This document shows positions 39,047 to 49,704 of a stretch of DNA of 64,000 nt, piece after piece (within the stretch, counting starts at the first letter, position 1; the number at the start of each line of letters is the position of its first letter). The notes below the pieces were generated by a model. That model was not told the DNA's origin and ran no database searches. It saw only the letters and a program-made list of their open reading frames with translations. A program made the position numbers and the translations under genes. Origin of the DNA: Aulostomus chinensis (Eukaryota; Chordata; Actinopteri; Syngnathiformes; Aulostomidae). Where the stretch lies: positions 26,942,541-27,006,540 of the forward strand of contig JBBMOA010000006.1 in the NCBI GenBank assembly GCA_037954235.1, written 5' to 3'.

Positions 39047-40117
39047 AGGGCTTGTGAAAATAACCGTAGAAATCCTTCAATAATCCTCCGAGTGACTTTC
39101 TGAACCAAAACAAACTGCTCAGCAAAGACATCTGCCTCATGATTTCTGACGTGACAGAAACAAAACACAGATTGAGAGCAGGGTTTGGTCTGAAAGAGCA
39201 GGATTATGTGTCTTGTCTGAATGACTGGTTGACTTTTTTCCAGGAGGATAAATTTCAGATTAGCGGAGTTGCGTCATTTTGCAGACGATACAGTTTTCTA
39301 TCTTGATGTCGAAGCGTCTTTCCGGTGACACACTGCTGGTGATATTTTGTGGCTTTTTCAGCTCAAGCTTGTGTATACAGAGAACAAAACATAGCATCGC
39401 TAGCGCATCGTGAACAATATCACAACTAAAGGAATAAAAAGTTCACTGTGTTGGATTGTCTTTCTCAGAGATGAAACTTCAATTACTGAACAAAAGTCCC
39501 ATTATTCTCTTGAGGCCCGGACATACTGGCAGCATTTTTATTGGTCTTTATTGTGGGGGATCTGTTGTACTTGAATGCATCTCTTGCAGTGGTCATCGTA
39601 CCTGAAACTTGCAGTTAGTTAGAGGCTTTCACGCTGATTAATCTGATACTTCTGGCAGAACGGAGGAATCATTTTTACAACCGTGGTACTTGACTACTTT
39701 GGGAGATTGTCGGCCATCAGCTCATGTTTATTCATATTTATGAAGGTTACGTCTGTTGGTGTAATAATCTTGCATTACACCTTGAAAGATGATATAAATC
39801 TTTCACTCTTTTCACAAACTATTGGTTTAAAACCATTTTCACACGGATATGAGTGTGAAAATGTGGGTTTTAACCCTACAGTAAAGTTTTTTGCAAGTCT
39901 GGGTAGTTGACATTTAAAGGCTTTGCTTCCTGTCTGTTAGACTAAACTCAGGGCTGAAAACGTTCTAAACTTTGCATGAACAAATTTGTATTTGAGAACA
40001 TTTCATGAATGAGGACCATTGTTCTTTAAAAAGTTATGGCTGCTTTAAAGCCTCTCCAGAAGGAAGGCTTTGACCTGTGGGTGCCACTATGGGAAGCCAG
40101 GATCATTAAATAAAAAG

Positions 40118-40167
<50 letters not shown>

Positions 40168-40430
40168 CATCATCATCATCAGGAGCCTGAATGTGGTTGG
40201 AAAATTTCATGGCAATTTGAGGACAGAAAGCAGCTGTTTACAAAAAAAAAAAGATCCAAACAAGTGACCAAGAAACTTCAGAACAATTCCCCTCTTACTA
40301 TGAAAAATGATGCCAATTACTGACATTGCTGTTGACTTTGATTGTGGCCAATTATTGTAGTTAAATCAACTCCCGATTATACAGCAAATAAAGAATTGTT
40401 ATTTTTAAATACCGTTCATTAGGAGCAGCG
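37851..40430. other. rflna upstream region, repeats only
   Basis: No gene is visible. It holds (GT)n at 38861-38919, (AC)n at 38997-39041 and an (ATC)n tract of about 63 bp with one interruption at 40118-40180. As the immediate 5' flank of rflna it may contain control elements, but none could be recognised. Confidence 0.5.
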
Positions 40431-40466
40431 CTATCAGATGGAGGTGGGCTTCATCATCATCGTCAT

Positions 40467-40507
<41 letters not shown>

Positions 40508-40646
40508 GGAGGACGCGCTCGCCCCCGCCGGCTGCTCATGGCACTGACCCGATCTGGAGAGCTGGAGTGGATCCAGGTGCAAAAAAAAAAAAACGAAAAA
40601 AAACCCTGGCAGGATTTCTAAAGAGGGAGCTCTCCTCCACACGGCG

Positions 40647-40745
<99 letters not shown>

Positions 40746-40924
40746 GAGCAGGGCAGAGGAGCTCTCCTCCAGATCCGTGCCAGACGCACTTTCTGGTTTC
40801 GCGCGACTTTACTGAGCTTTAGTTGTTATTTTAACGGGCTCTAAAAGTTTTGGTGCCAGATGGAAGTTTTCTCTCTAATTGGAAAATTTGCGCAGATCAA
40901 GAGTTGAGAGTTGAAGACGCGCAG
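40431..40924 (+). promoter_or_regulatory. rflna: Probable rflna promoter and 5' leader exon, microsatellite-rich
   Basis: This stretch precedes the rflna start. It contains (TCA)n at 40451-40486 running into (GCA)n to about 40509, then (CT)27 at 40649-40702 followed by (AC)n at 40704-40742, with a CpG-containing flank. The sequence GCGCAG|GTATCC at 40924/40925 fits a donor, and TTGCAG|GAATC at 41036/41037 fits an acceptor, so a short 5' UTR intron (40925-41036) is inferred. No TATA box is obvious, and the true start site is unknown. Confidence 0.45.
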
Positions 40925-41170
40925 GTATCCTTAAAGTAAATAAATCAATGAGTTGAAGTTATCTGAGGAGTTTTCGCTTGTTATATGTCATAGCTTTTTA
41001 CAGTTTCCCTAATTCGCGTCTCTCCTCTGGTTGCAGGAATCATCTGGAAAAAGTTCGCCCAGGATTGTGGACGCAGGAGCGCGCAGCAGCTCGGAGCGCG
41101 TCAAGAGAAAACAGCCGTTAGTGCGACTTCGTCTGCGGTGGGGTTTTTTTTTACTTCAGCCGTCCCAGAA

Positions 41171-41389
41171 ATGGTGGGGCACCTACATTTGCAAGCGATG
41201 GATGAAAGTCTAAAAGGAAAGAACCGGGAGGGGCTGCTCGACAGTCCGGATTCGGGGTTACCCCCCAGCCCTAGTCCGCCCTTCTGCTCCCTCTCTCCGG
41301 GTCTGATCGAGTCGCGCTCCGGCAGCTGCACGACGCCAGTCGAGAGCCATCAGGGGTTCTATAAAAAGGAAAGCAGAGAGGGAAAACTG
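41171..41389 (+). CDS. rflna: rflna coding exon 1 (residues 1-73)
   Basis: It starts at the ATG in CCAGAAATGGTGG and ends at GGAAAACTG|GTGAGAC, phase 0. It encodes the Ser/Pro-rich N-terminal region ending SREGKL. The frame is also open upstream as far as 41138, but the triplet there is GTG and the refilin N-terminus is at 41171. Confidence 0.95.
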
Positions 41390-41600
41390 GTGAGACTCAG
41401 TATTTACCTTTCTAATCTGACAGAAGTTATGTGTTTTAATGTACAGGATCATTGAAGTCGGTCAGTAACGCGGAGAATTAGTGGATAAAAGACTTAATGA
41501 CCAAATAATGACAATAATGAGGGTTCTGCGAAAGAAACACAGAGTGAGTTTTATTGTTTGATTGTTTGGCCAGATTTCACTCCAGTCCCAAAACATCTGG

Positions 41601-41653
<53 letters not shown>

Positions 41654-41663
41654 CACACACACA

Positions 41664-41700
<37 letters not shown>

Positions 41701-42727
41701 ACACACTTCTTCCTCCTCTGATCCCTGGCTGAAGATGCCACTGAGTTCGGTGCCTTCTTTTGGATGCATCAGCAGGTTTAACTGGGTTACATGGTATCAC
41801 GAGGGTCAGCGAGTTGATTAGGACCAGTTGAGTTTCCAAAGTGGGGTCCAGGGACTCCCAGGGGTCCCTGCCAGGATTCCAGTGGCTCCCAGCAAGAGCA
41901 CAGAGAGTTGAGTAACTAGTAGTATCAGTTGCAGGTATGCGAGTGGACGAATGACCAGCAGGACTGACTCTAGTGGGATGAGATCAGTGTGACATGAACA
42001 GGTTCAAGGATCTGGGCTGGAGTCTGACCTCTAAAAGTTTGGGTTCTTCAGTGTCTGTCTTGGCTGCCATGTTGCTTGCATACGGCTGAAACTATGAGTC
42101 AATCAAACAGACATGGAGATGAAGCTCGACAGTGAGAGAAATCCAGCCGGGAGGACTTGATGCTTTATTCATCATAGGTGACGGGAAGCTCTGCTGTGTC
42201 TGACCGTCTGTCAATTTGTCATCTTGTACACAGAAAAATTATAACGCACATTTAGGCTGCACAATTTTGTAGCAAGACCAAAAAAGTCATAACTGATCAA
42301 AAACGTTCCTGCAAACCTAAACGCACAATTTTTCCTCCAATAAATGAGCAGAAAGCATCGGCGTGAGATGATTATCTCACTCATGATTGACCTCAAATAA
42401 TGAATGAACTTGAGGGTCTGAGTAGCTGATTTCAACTGCTTAAACACACAAAACAAGCTCTTGCTTAAGCTGGTTTTCCCCACTTGTGTGTTATTCCTCG
42501 AAATAATTCAATCATTACAACAAAAACAAGACTCGTAAACACACATTGCCAGCAGTGGATGCAACGGTTGTAAGTCAAGTCAACAACTCCGATTGTCAGC
42601 ACACACACCCCGAGGCCACGTTTGTCCTTACGTTGCACAGCTCTGCTGACATTCAACATCGTTTCTGGTGCAAGCGATGGAAAAAGAAGATTTATGATGA
42701 CTGAAATTGTGCCCCACTCTCTAACAG

Positions 42728-42807
<80 letters not shown>

Positions 42808-43031
42808 TACATGACAAGTTTGATAGAGAATCATGTCCAGGTCACTCCCTGTTGCAAAAAAAGTCTCAGGAACATGTCTGTGCAGGTCAGGGTGGCTCTT
42901 AAAGGAGGCCTCAGAAATGCAACGTTGCATCCTGGGAGTTTTGTGACAATGGTGTGCTGAAGCTGTAATCCCAAGATTAGAAGAGCTGCTTTGCTTTGCG
43001 GTTTCCCCTCTAAAGATCGGGGCTGATAGGA

Positions 43032-43088
<57 letters not shown>

Positions 43089-45090
43089 TCCGAACCCTCT
43101 CACAGGCTCGTGTGCATGGAAAGAATCAAAGCTTTCCATCAGAAAACGTTTCCTCAGAGAGTTTCCTGAGCTGTCTGAGAGTTAGTCTGGTGGCGGGATG
43201 AGGGGAGGCATACGTGTGCTGGGGCTCATGGTTTTTTTTCTCCCTGTTCAGATCTATTTTTGTGTTGTTTTTTACACCATCGAAGAACAATCCTCAAGCT
43301 CTATTTTGAGGTGAGGGGCTTGTTAGTGCGGTTACGGGCCATTGCATAAGTGTTTGGTGACCCCTCTCTCCTAAATTAAACACGGATGGACGCTCAGACG
43401 GGCTGTCTGTTGTCAAACCCAGCTTGTATTTGTGGGGATAAATTCATCTTGTAGCTGCATCTCCTGACAGGAGAGAGTGGGATCAGTGTCACGTCTTCTA
43501 TCTCAGCTTCCCTGATAATCCTGATGCTCTCACATGAATGTCCTGCTACATCAAATCCGAGGCTTCAGTGCCCCAAACCGGCAGTTGGAAATGTTTGAGT
43601 TGGCGTTTCTCTCAGCAGCTCTGCATTGTGCTTTGTACATTGTGTGGGTTTCTCAGCTGCAGACTATTTTCCTGGGCAGAAATCTGCTTCCAGGGGGTTT
43701 ATTCTCTGTGTGCATTCTGGGTGATCCACTGCCTGGACACCACCTCCCCTCCATTCACAAGTGTTTGCTTTGCGCAACTTGCCAGAATCACACCATGAAG
43801 AAATACCTGGGATGCTCTCCACATCGGAGCAGCCGAGAAAAGACAGTGGCTTTCTGGTACAGTGTTTCCACGTCAGGAAGAAGTAAAAGAACAGCCTGCA
43901 GATGAACGTTTTGTCAGTCCTGCTCGGTGAGACGAGCAGCTGTGCAAGTGAGGCAGAGTTCAGTGACGGCAGGCTGTAGGTAAGACGAGCCTCACCCAGA
44001 GAGCTGCTGTGCCCTTGGCCTGCTCTTGCCCGTCCCCTGTAGTGGCATGCATGCTCCACTGAATCCAAACCACAGCATGTGACTGTGAAATGTGAGAGGT
44101 GGCCAGAGTCGCCATTTGAATCAGATCGGTTGACGGGACACACATGCAAAGATGAACATCCATCACAGGTCTGCTTGTCAGCGTCTTGAGTTTCTGGTGC
44201 AGCTCAGTCTGTCCTCTTATTGGTCTGTCAGACGTGTCATCAGAAGCTGAGCTGACATCAGGTGCATGTGAAGTCAAAGTGAAAACGTCACCCAAGAAGT
44301 GTATTTTTGCCTTTCAAGTCCTCATAAATAGGTGTCTCTAGCGCTTTGAAATCTCTCTCTTCGCTGCTACGTGACTTTGTTGTGACTCCAGAATGCAGTA
44401 AGAGCCACGTTCTGTATATTTAATTAAGCCAACTACAGTCTTACTAGAATCCACCCGGTTTGATGCTCGTACACAGTAGCACGGGGCAGGAAGTGCTATA
44501 TTTTGTTTATTTTTTGCACAGATAAAAGCGTTGGTGGTTTCCTGAGCAAACTGCTGGATAAAGAAGCTGCGGATGATGCCCTTTGCACCTTTTTGGACAG
44601 TTTAGCTGTCCAGAAGTAAGCTTCAAACCAGGTGCACAGTACGTGACTGGCTCTTCCTGCTTTCTGTTGCCACAAAGAAGTGATGCAGCTGTTGTAAATA
44701 ACATCTTTGTGAGCTCAGGACATCTATTTGTGCACACTTTAGAGGCAAAACATACTTTCTGAGTCAAGTTTTGCTTTGATACAGAAGCCCATCATTCCTT
44801 GATGGACCTCTGTGTTCAGGTTCAGGTTCTGATGGCGACGTGATGACGAGAGAGATGACCTCAGCGAGCCCCACACACACAAGCTCATTTAAATGCTTGA
44901 ATATGATAATGTACTCCAGACTTATGTTCTTGCAGAGGTTGTTGTCTTTTAAAATGAAACTTTATTTCATATCTCCACACGAGACAGCAGCTATTTACTC
45001 ACGTCAGCCACAGCGCTACGACTCTAGCAGCTCCAGAGGCTCATCGTTGTAACCCGCCTGGTTAGTAGCTGGAGGACAAACATCTCTCTG

Positions 45091-45151
<61 letters not shown>

Positions 45152-46047
45152 GGCTGTGTCTGGGTCACACAGCTCCTCGTCCGTCTGAAGCAAACATTAA
45201 TGTGGGAGAACTCCCACAGCGTTGATATCAGAATAAAACTGACGTGTCACCCTGACTGGTTGTTGTCTGCTTGTTTTTGCAGTAACAGCAGCACAAACAT
45301 GTGAATTCTCATGTGGGAGGATCAAAAAGTGTGTTTTCCTGGAGAGGGTGGGGACAGCAGTGTTTTTAATTTGGGTTGCAGGCTCTGCAGAATCCCCCCG
45401 ACCATGCTGGGATATTTTACTGGAATTCTTTGAATGAACGAGTTGGCAGGCAGCAGTTCAGAGGTTCCTGGACGGGGACTGTTAGTGATGCTTGTTTTTG
45501 CCTCCACCCAGCTGCCGTACCTGCTGCTCAACGCCACAGGAACAGACCCCAAGACCCGTATGTACCCGGTGTTCTTCGGAGAGAGCATCGAGGTCAACCC
45601 CAAACCAGAGCAGGAAATCAAGTAAGTGAACCCTGATGAGTTAAAACGCTGCTGGTTGTAACCCTCTCGTCATCGCTGCCACCTAGTGCTCACCTGTGCC
45701 ACCTCTTCTCCAGGTGCAACTCGTCGGTGAAGTACGACTCTGACAAGCATTACCAGGACCGGGTCTACTGTACCCCCGTTCCTACTCCCACCTCCTTCAG
45801 CGAGACAGTGGTGGCAGTGCGTAACTGCACCTGGAGAAGCTACAAATCCCAGGTGTACCTGGAGCCACGGCAGAAGCCCATCAGCTACCAGAGCACCACC
45901 ATCATCTACCCCAAACACGCCAAGAACACTTACCGCACCACGCTCAACTACAACGCCACGGGCTCCCGCCGCTGGTTCGTCTCCACGGTCCAGCTGGAGT
46001 CCAGCGAGGATACTAGTCCCTGTATCATCTACACGGAGGACCTGTAG
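41171..46047 (+). CDS. rflna: Refilin A (FAM101A/Cfm2), three coding exons, 220 aa
   Basis: Refilins bind filamin A and B and shift filamin from branching to bundling actin, acting on perinuclear actin and on cartilage and skeletal development (family knowledge). Joining 41171-41389, 45512-45621 and 45714-46047 gives 663 nt, that is 220 aa plus stop, with phases 0 and 2 matching; mammalian RFLNA is about 216 aa. The N-terminus MVGHLHLQAMDESL and the motif LLDSPDSGLPPSPSPPF (residues 22-38) are refilin hallmarks. The second half (from LPYLLLNATGTDPKTRMYPV, residue 74, to the C-terminal YTEDL) is the conserved filamin-binding region. The ATG has G at -3 and +4, a strong Kozak context. The intron sizes are about 4.1 kb and 92 bp. 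The nearest neighbour, ncor2, lies tail to tail as in mammals. Confidence 0.95.
41604..41706. repeat. Compound (CT)24-(CA)n microsatellite
   Basis: CT units at 41604-41651 are followed by slightly interrupted CA units to 41706, in rflna intron 1. It has the same CT-then-CA arrangement as the tract at 40649-40742. Confidence 0.95.
42731..42806. repeat. (TG)38 microsatellite
   Basis: A pure 76-bp run in rflna intron 1, the longest uninterrupted dinucleotide tract in the window. Confidence 0.97.
43032..43087. repeat. (CTG)n trinucleotide repeat, about 18 units
   Basis: An uninterrupted GCT/CTG run of about 56 bp in rflna intron 1, read as CTG in the rflna RNA. The - strand open frame with polyserine is an artefact. 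Confidence 0.97.
45092..45148. repeat. (CA)n microsatellite
   Basis: A pure 57-bp CA run near the 3' end of rflna intron 1. Confidence 0.97.
45512..45621 (+). CDS. rflna: rflna coding exon 2
   Basis: The acceptor is CCACCCAG|CTGCCG and the donor ATCAA|GTAAGTG. It encodes LPYLLLNATGTDPKTRMYPV and on to PEQEI, residues 74-109, plus two bases of Lys110. This is the start of the conserved refilin domain, with the GESIEVNPKP motif. Confidence 0.95.
45714..46047 (+). CDS. rflna: rflna coding exon 3, ends at TAG
   Basis: The acceptor is TTCTCCAG|GTGCAAC after a 92-bp intron. It completes Lys110 and encodes residues 111-220, starting CNSSVKYDSDKHYQDRVYC, with RNCTWRSYKSQVYLEPRQKP in the middle, ending EDL followed by TAG at 46045-46047. 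G+C is high at third positions, typical of a conserved coding exon. Confidence 0.95.
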
Positions 46048-47793
46048 GGCTCAGACTCGGGGACGGGACTTGGAAGATGAAAGGGAAATACTTCAAGTGA
46101 TGACTGGAGCCCCTAAACGCCTGGTTCTGTTCATCTCTGCTCACCACCCAGGAAACTTTGGGAACCTTTCAGTGTATTTAGACTTTCTACTGATGCCGTC
46201 TTTACAAAGGGACTCGCTCCTGCAGCAGGTTCAAGCTGCACGCCATCGGTCAATGTCTTATCTAATACCAGAGCTGACTAACTGGTGACCTTTGCTCTCC
46301 TCCAGGTTTGGCTGAGAGGAAGCAACAGTCAGATGTTGGTGTTTGTGGAGAGCAGTGACAGTGGAGCCTGCGCACACCCGACGCAGAGCTCTCTAGCAAC
46401 GGCTTTATTGCACTTGTGTTGTATCTATCGCGGCCGGGGGGGAATCTGAGTAGTGCTTCTGAAACATTGGACCAAAGATAGTTGGAGCAGGAGAGGCTGT
46501 GTGAGGGTTCATTTCTTGATATGAAAGTTTATTCACAGAACCAGAGTGGAAGGGAAGTCGAACGATAACTTCATGATTAAAACATCTTAAATATTTCATT
46601 GTGACTTCCGATCTTCTGCTCTGTTGGACTTTAGCAGTAATTACCAGCGCCAAGGAGGTGATGTTTGTTTGGTTGTTTGCCTGTTAGCAGGATATCCCAA
46701 AGAATAAAGTTTGATGGAATTTGGAGGGAAGATCTGGGTCAAATTGTAGATCCTGGATTCTGAAAACTGATCTAGGCTATTGGCAGGATAGCGCTGTTAG
46801 CGGTATTGTACTCGTTGGCGGAGGTATGTGCTCTCTGAGTGCTTTCTAGTATTTGAATACTTATAATTTTAGCTGGTTAAATGTAAAGAGTTTAGATGGT
46901 TTTCAAGTTCCTGTATAAAAATACTAATGGTGAGCAAGTTGAAGTTTATTTATTAGGAGCTGAAAGCTCAGAATTTGATTTGGGTTCAAATACTGACAAA
47001 TCCTGATTGGTGATGTCACTTTTTTCCCCGGCGGAGCCCCGCCCACTTTTAAACTAACGAAAGCAGGTCGAAGAAATACAGAAGTCTTTCACGTGAAATA
47101 ACCGAAACCGTCACGTGTGCGTTCATGCACGATCACACGGGAAGAAACGGGAGACAGAGAGGCGACGATATCTGGAAGATTTAATTTGGTTTGATATCAA
47201 CTCACAAAAAAGAAAGGGCATTGGATATTCGACTGTTCTAACGCGTGCAAGTCTGAGCAGCCCTGAAACGATGCCTCACTTTTCTCCGTTACGGTCAAAA
47301 AAACGTCTATTTGTCCAATTGCTGTTTGTATTAATCACAAAATCTTTCTGCTGCCTCTCAAATCGGAGACACTCTTCCTTTTATTGTTCTCACTTATTCA
47401 CAAAATATTCCAGTTCCCCCTGTAATCAAATTAAATCCACACATCGGATGTCCCTGTTGAAGATGTAAAATATCGACTTATTGAAACTTAACATTTCTTC
47501 AGTTGTGTATTTTTTATTTTTTTTTTTCGGTTTGCAGCGGAGGATTTGTGATGTTTCTCGAGTGTGGAGGGAAGCCCCCTCCGGGTGAGTGTGGAGGGCG
47601 TCGGTGCTGAGAGAAGCGTTTAATGGAGGGATCAGGAGGTTGTGATTAAAAAAGAGAGAGAGAGAGAGAGAGAGCGAGAAAAGAGAGGAGAGGATGAGGT
47701 GTGGATGAGGTGAGGACCCTGGAGAGAGCTGTTACGTGTTGATGGTCTGAGAGGAAGTCGGTGGTTCAACATGCTGGTGGTTTTACCTGAGAC

Positions 47794-47832
<39 letters not shown>

Positions 47833-48010
47833 CGTGTTTCCTAACACTTGATTTTGTTACTGTAAGATATTTTCCTGTTGTATATGTGGCATTGAGGCAC
47901 TTCTCTTTATATTTTTGTACGTCAACCGTTGTTCCTGTTTTGATCCAAGAAAATAATTTAAAAAGATGTATATTATGATTGAATTAAAAAAAACAAAAAA
48001 AAAAGGTATT
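46048..48010 (+). other. rflna: rflna 3' UTR (inferred) with polyadenylation signals
   Basis: The DNA after the stop has no further exon. An AATAAA at 46703-46708 lies inside a transposon fragment. A second candidate, ATTAAA at 47983-47988, follows an AT-rich stretch and is succeeded by a poly-A tract and GT-rich DNA (TTGTTGTTGTTGAG), which looks like a genuine 3' end. A (GA)n at about 47652-47674 and (GT)n at 47796-47823 lie within. The choice of end is inference. Confidence 0.5.
46637..46856 (+). mobile_element. Short nonautonomous DNA-transposon copy in the rflna 3' UTR
   Basis: The left part ACCAGCGCCAAGGAGGTGATG followed by TTTGTTTGGTTGTTTGCCTG, and the right part GTTGGCGGAGGTATGTGCTC with TCTGAGTGCTTTCTAGTA, are the two ends of a widespread fish repeat (recognised from memory). 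GCCAAGGAGG and its inverted counterpart near the right end form the remains of a terminal inverted repeat. The interior is strongly shortened. It carries the AATAAA at 46703. Confidence 0.55.
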
Positions 48011-49700
48011 TCCCAAACTCTACTTCTGTTGTTGTTGTTGAGTTTTGTCCCGCTCAAGCACGGATGGCGTGATCCATCCACGGAGGGAGGTCACTTTCAT
48101 TTAAGGGAATCGCATCTGACATCCAAGTCAGAGCAACCTCAGGTCACTAGTCTGCTTTTTCCAAAGATAAGCAACCTGATCAGTGTTTTGATTGCTAGCT
48201 TCCCAAAACCTCAATCAAAACCATAAAGTGAGTTATTATATTCATACGGTGTCAAGCTTTAAACTGCTGAACAGAAAATGAATTGTTAAAAAAAAAGGTA
48301 AGGAAAAGTAGCTACAGTTTTTGTTTAAAACCATAAATTAAACAGGTCTGATCAGTAACTTTAGATTTTAGTGTATTTTGGTTTTGGCGTCCTGGTCTGG
48401 GAGTAAACCTCTGATGTGAGAGTCTAAATTAACCTCTCCTCCACGGTTAAGTGAGTAAAAAAGACGTCCATCCTGCTCTATGTACGTGCTTTACAAGCTT
48501 TAAATATCAGACTGCTGTTAAAATAATAGCAGAGGTGTTGGCAGAGACCTCTGGACGCCTGCCTCCAGCCTCCACAGCAGCTCTCCTCATTCAGGGGCTC
48601 GTCGGAGGGACGGGGGCGCCTCCCAGCGGCCAGGAGGCCAACAGACCTGACTGCTGCCACCCTCCCTGACAGTGGGAACGCCAGTAGATCAGCTTTCTCT
48701 CTGGCAAGCTATCTGATAAATAGAGATAAAAATGTCAGTGCAAAAAATCTGAAGGAGGAATGAAGTCACAGGAGTGGATGTCAGCTCTTACAGCAGCAAA
48801 TCAAAATGTTGCTTCAGCTCTGGCAGTCTTTTTAGGCTTTTTACGAGGAATTCACGCTCATTCTGAACTTGGTGTGTTTAAACCAGCGTAAGACAACAGT
48901 TAATTTTCGAGACTTTTTTTTTTTCTTGAAGAGCAACTGCTGGCATTTGTCATGGCTGACTTTGTAAGAGAGAATGAGGAGGGTCACTTCTGGACCGGCA
49001 AAAATCCTGAACCTGACATTTGATAACATTTCCCCATCCCCTGTCATTCGTTGTGCAAAGCTAACTGGCGGTCAGCTGGTCTCTGTGGGCGTCAGCTTCT
49101 GAGTTCAGCACAGAGAAGAAGTTCAGTTCCTACAAAGTTGGTGTGTTCCTTTAAAGAGGCGACACCTGTGGGAGATCCTGCAGGTCTACTTCTCTTGCAA
49201 CGAGACATCACCTCAAAATCCAAGCACGATCATCACTGGGATAACTTTTTTTTTTTTTTTTAAAGCTCATGAATCAACGAAATCTAATTCAAGACAGTTT
49301 CATTTCATAAATCATTAGAAGCATTTTTCTCTGCAGTTACTTATATTAGGACACCCCCCCCCCCAAAAAAAGAGCAAAGGAAGCACATTCAACACGAATC
49401 GAGAATAGAAGAAGTGCACTCAGTCACCTTGTAGGGCTCCTGAGTTACGTGAACAGACGTGTGACGTCACCTTCATGATGGAGCAGCAGTGGCAGCTGAG
49501 CGGCACATTTGTATCCGTTAAATTTAACGGAGCATCAGCTGCTTTTTTCTTTTAAATCTTCTTAAACCGTTCAGTCTAATTTCTTTCTTTCATGCAGTGA
49601 TGATGTACATACATGCAGTCAAACGCGTGCATTTACTGCCCCCTAGTGGTGCTCTTCCTCCATTACTTCCCAACGGTCCAAAATCAGGATCAATAATGGG
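48011..49700. other. Tail-to-tail spacer between rflna and ncor2
   Basis: No gene is visible. A CpG-richer patch occurs around 48560-48660, a poly-T run at 49246-49262 and a poly-C run at 49354-49363. A CTCF-like motif sits at 49637-49649. Confidence 0.6.
49637..49649 (-). promoter_or_regulatory. CTCF-like motif
   Basis: The + strand reads TGCCCCCTAGTGG. The reverse complement CCACTAGGGGGCA matches the core vertebrate CTCF consensus (CCASYAGRGGGCA). It lies in the spacer between two convergent genes, about 60-80 bp beyond the inferred ncor2 polyadenylation site. Motif match only; binding is not shown. Confidence 0.5.
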
Positions 49701-49704
49701 ACTC

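Larger units (their letters stand above)
41390..45511 (+). other. rflna: rflna intron 1
   Basis: A 4.1 kb intron with GTGAGAC donor and CCTCCACCCAG acceptor. It contains a compound (CT)24-(CA)n at 41604-41706, (TG)38 at 42731-42806, a (CTG)n triplet run at 43032-43087 and (CA)n at 45092-45148. Open frames of up to 161 codons occur (for example 43664-44149 on the - strand), without family or splice support. No nested gene was recognised. Confidence 0.85.

Noticed and set aside
41138..41455. Longer rflna open frame starting at 41138 and running to 41455
   Set aside because: The first triplet is GTG, the refilin N-terminus begins at the ATG at 41171, and the frame beyond 41389 is intron after a clear GTGAG donor.
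43664..44149. 161-codon - strand open frame in rflna intron 1
   Set aside because: No family resemblance, no splice or promoter support, and it overlaps other frames of similar quality.
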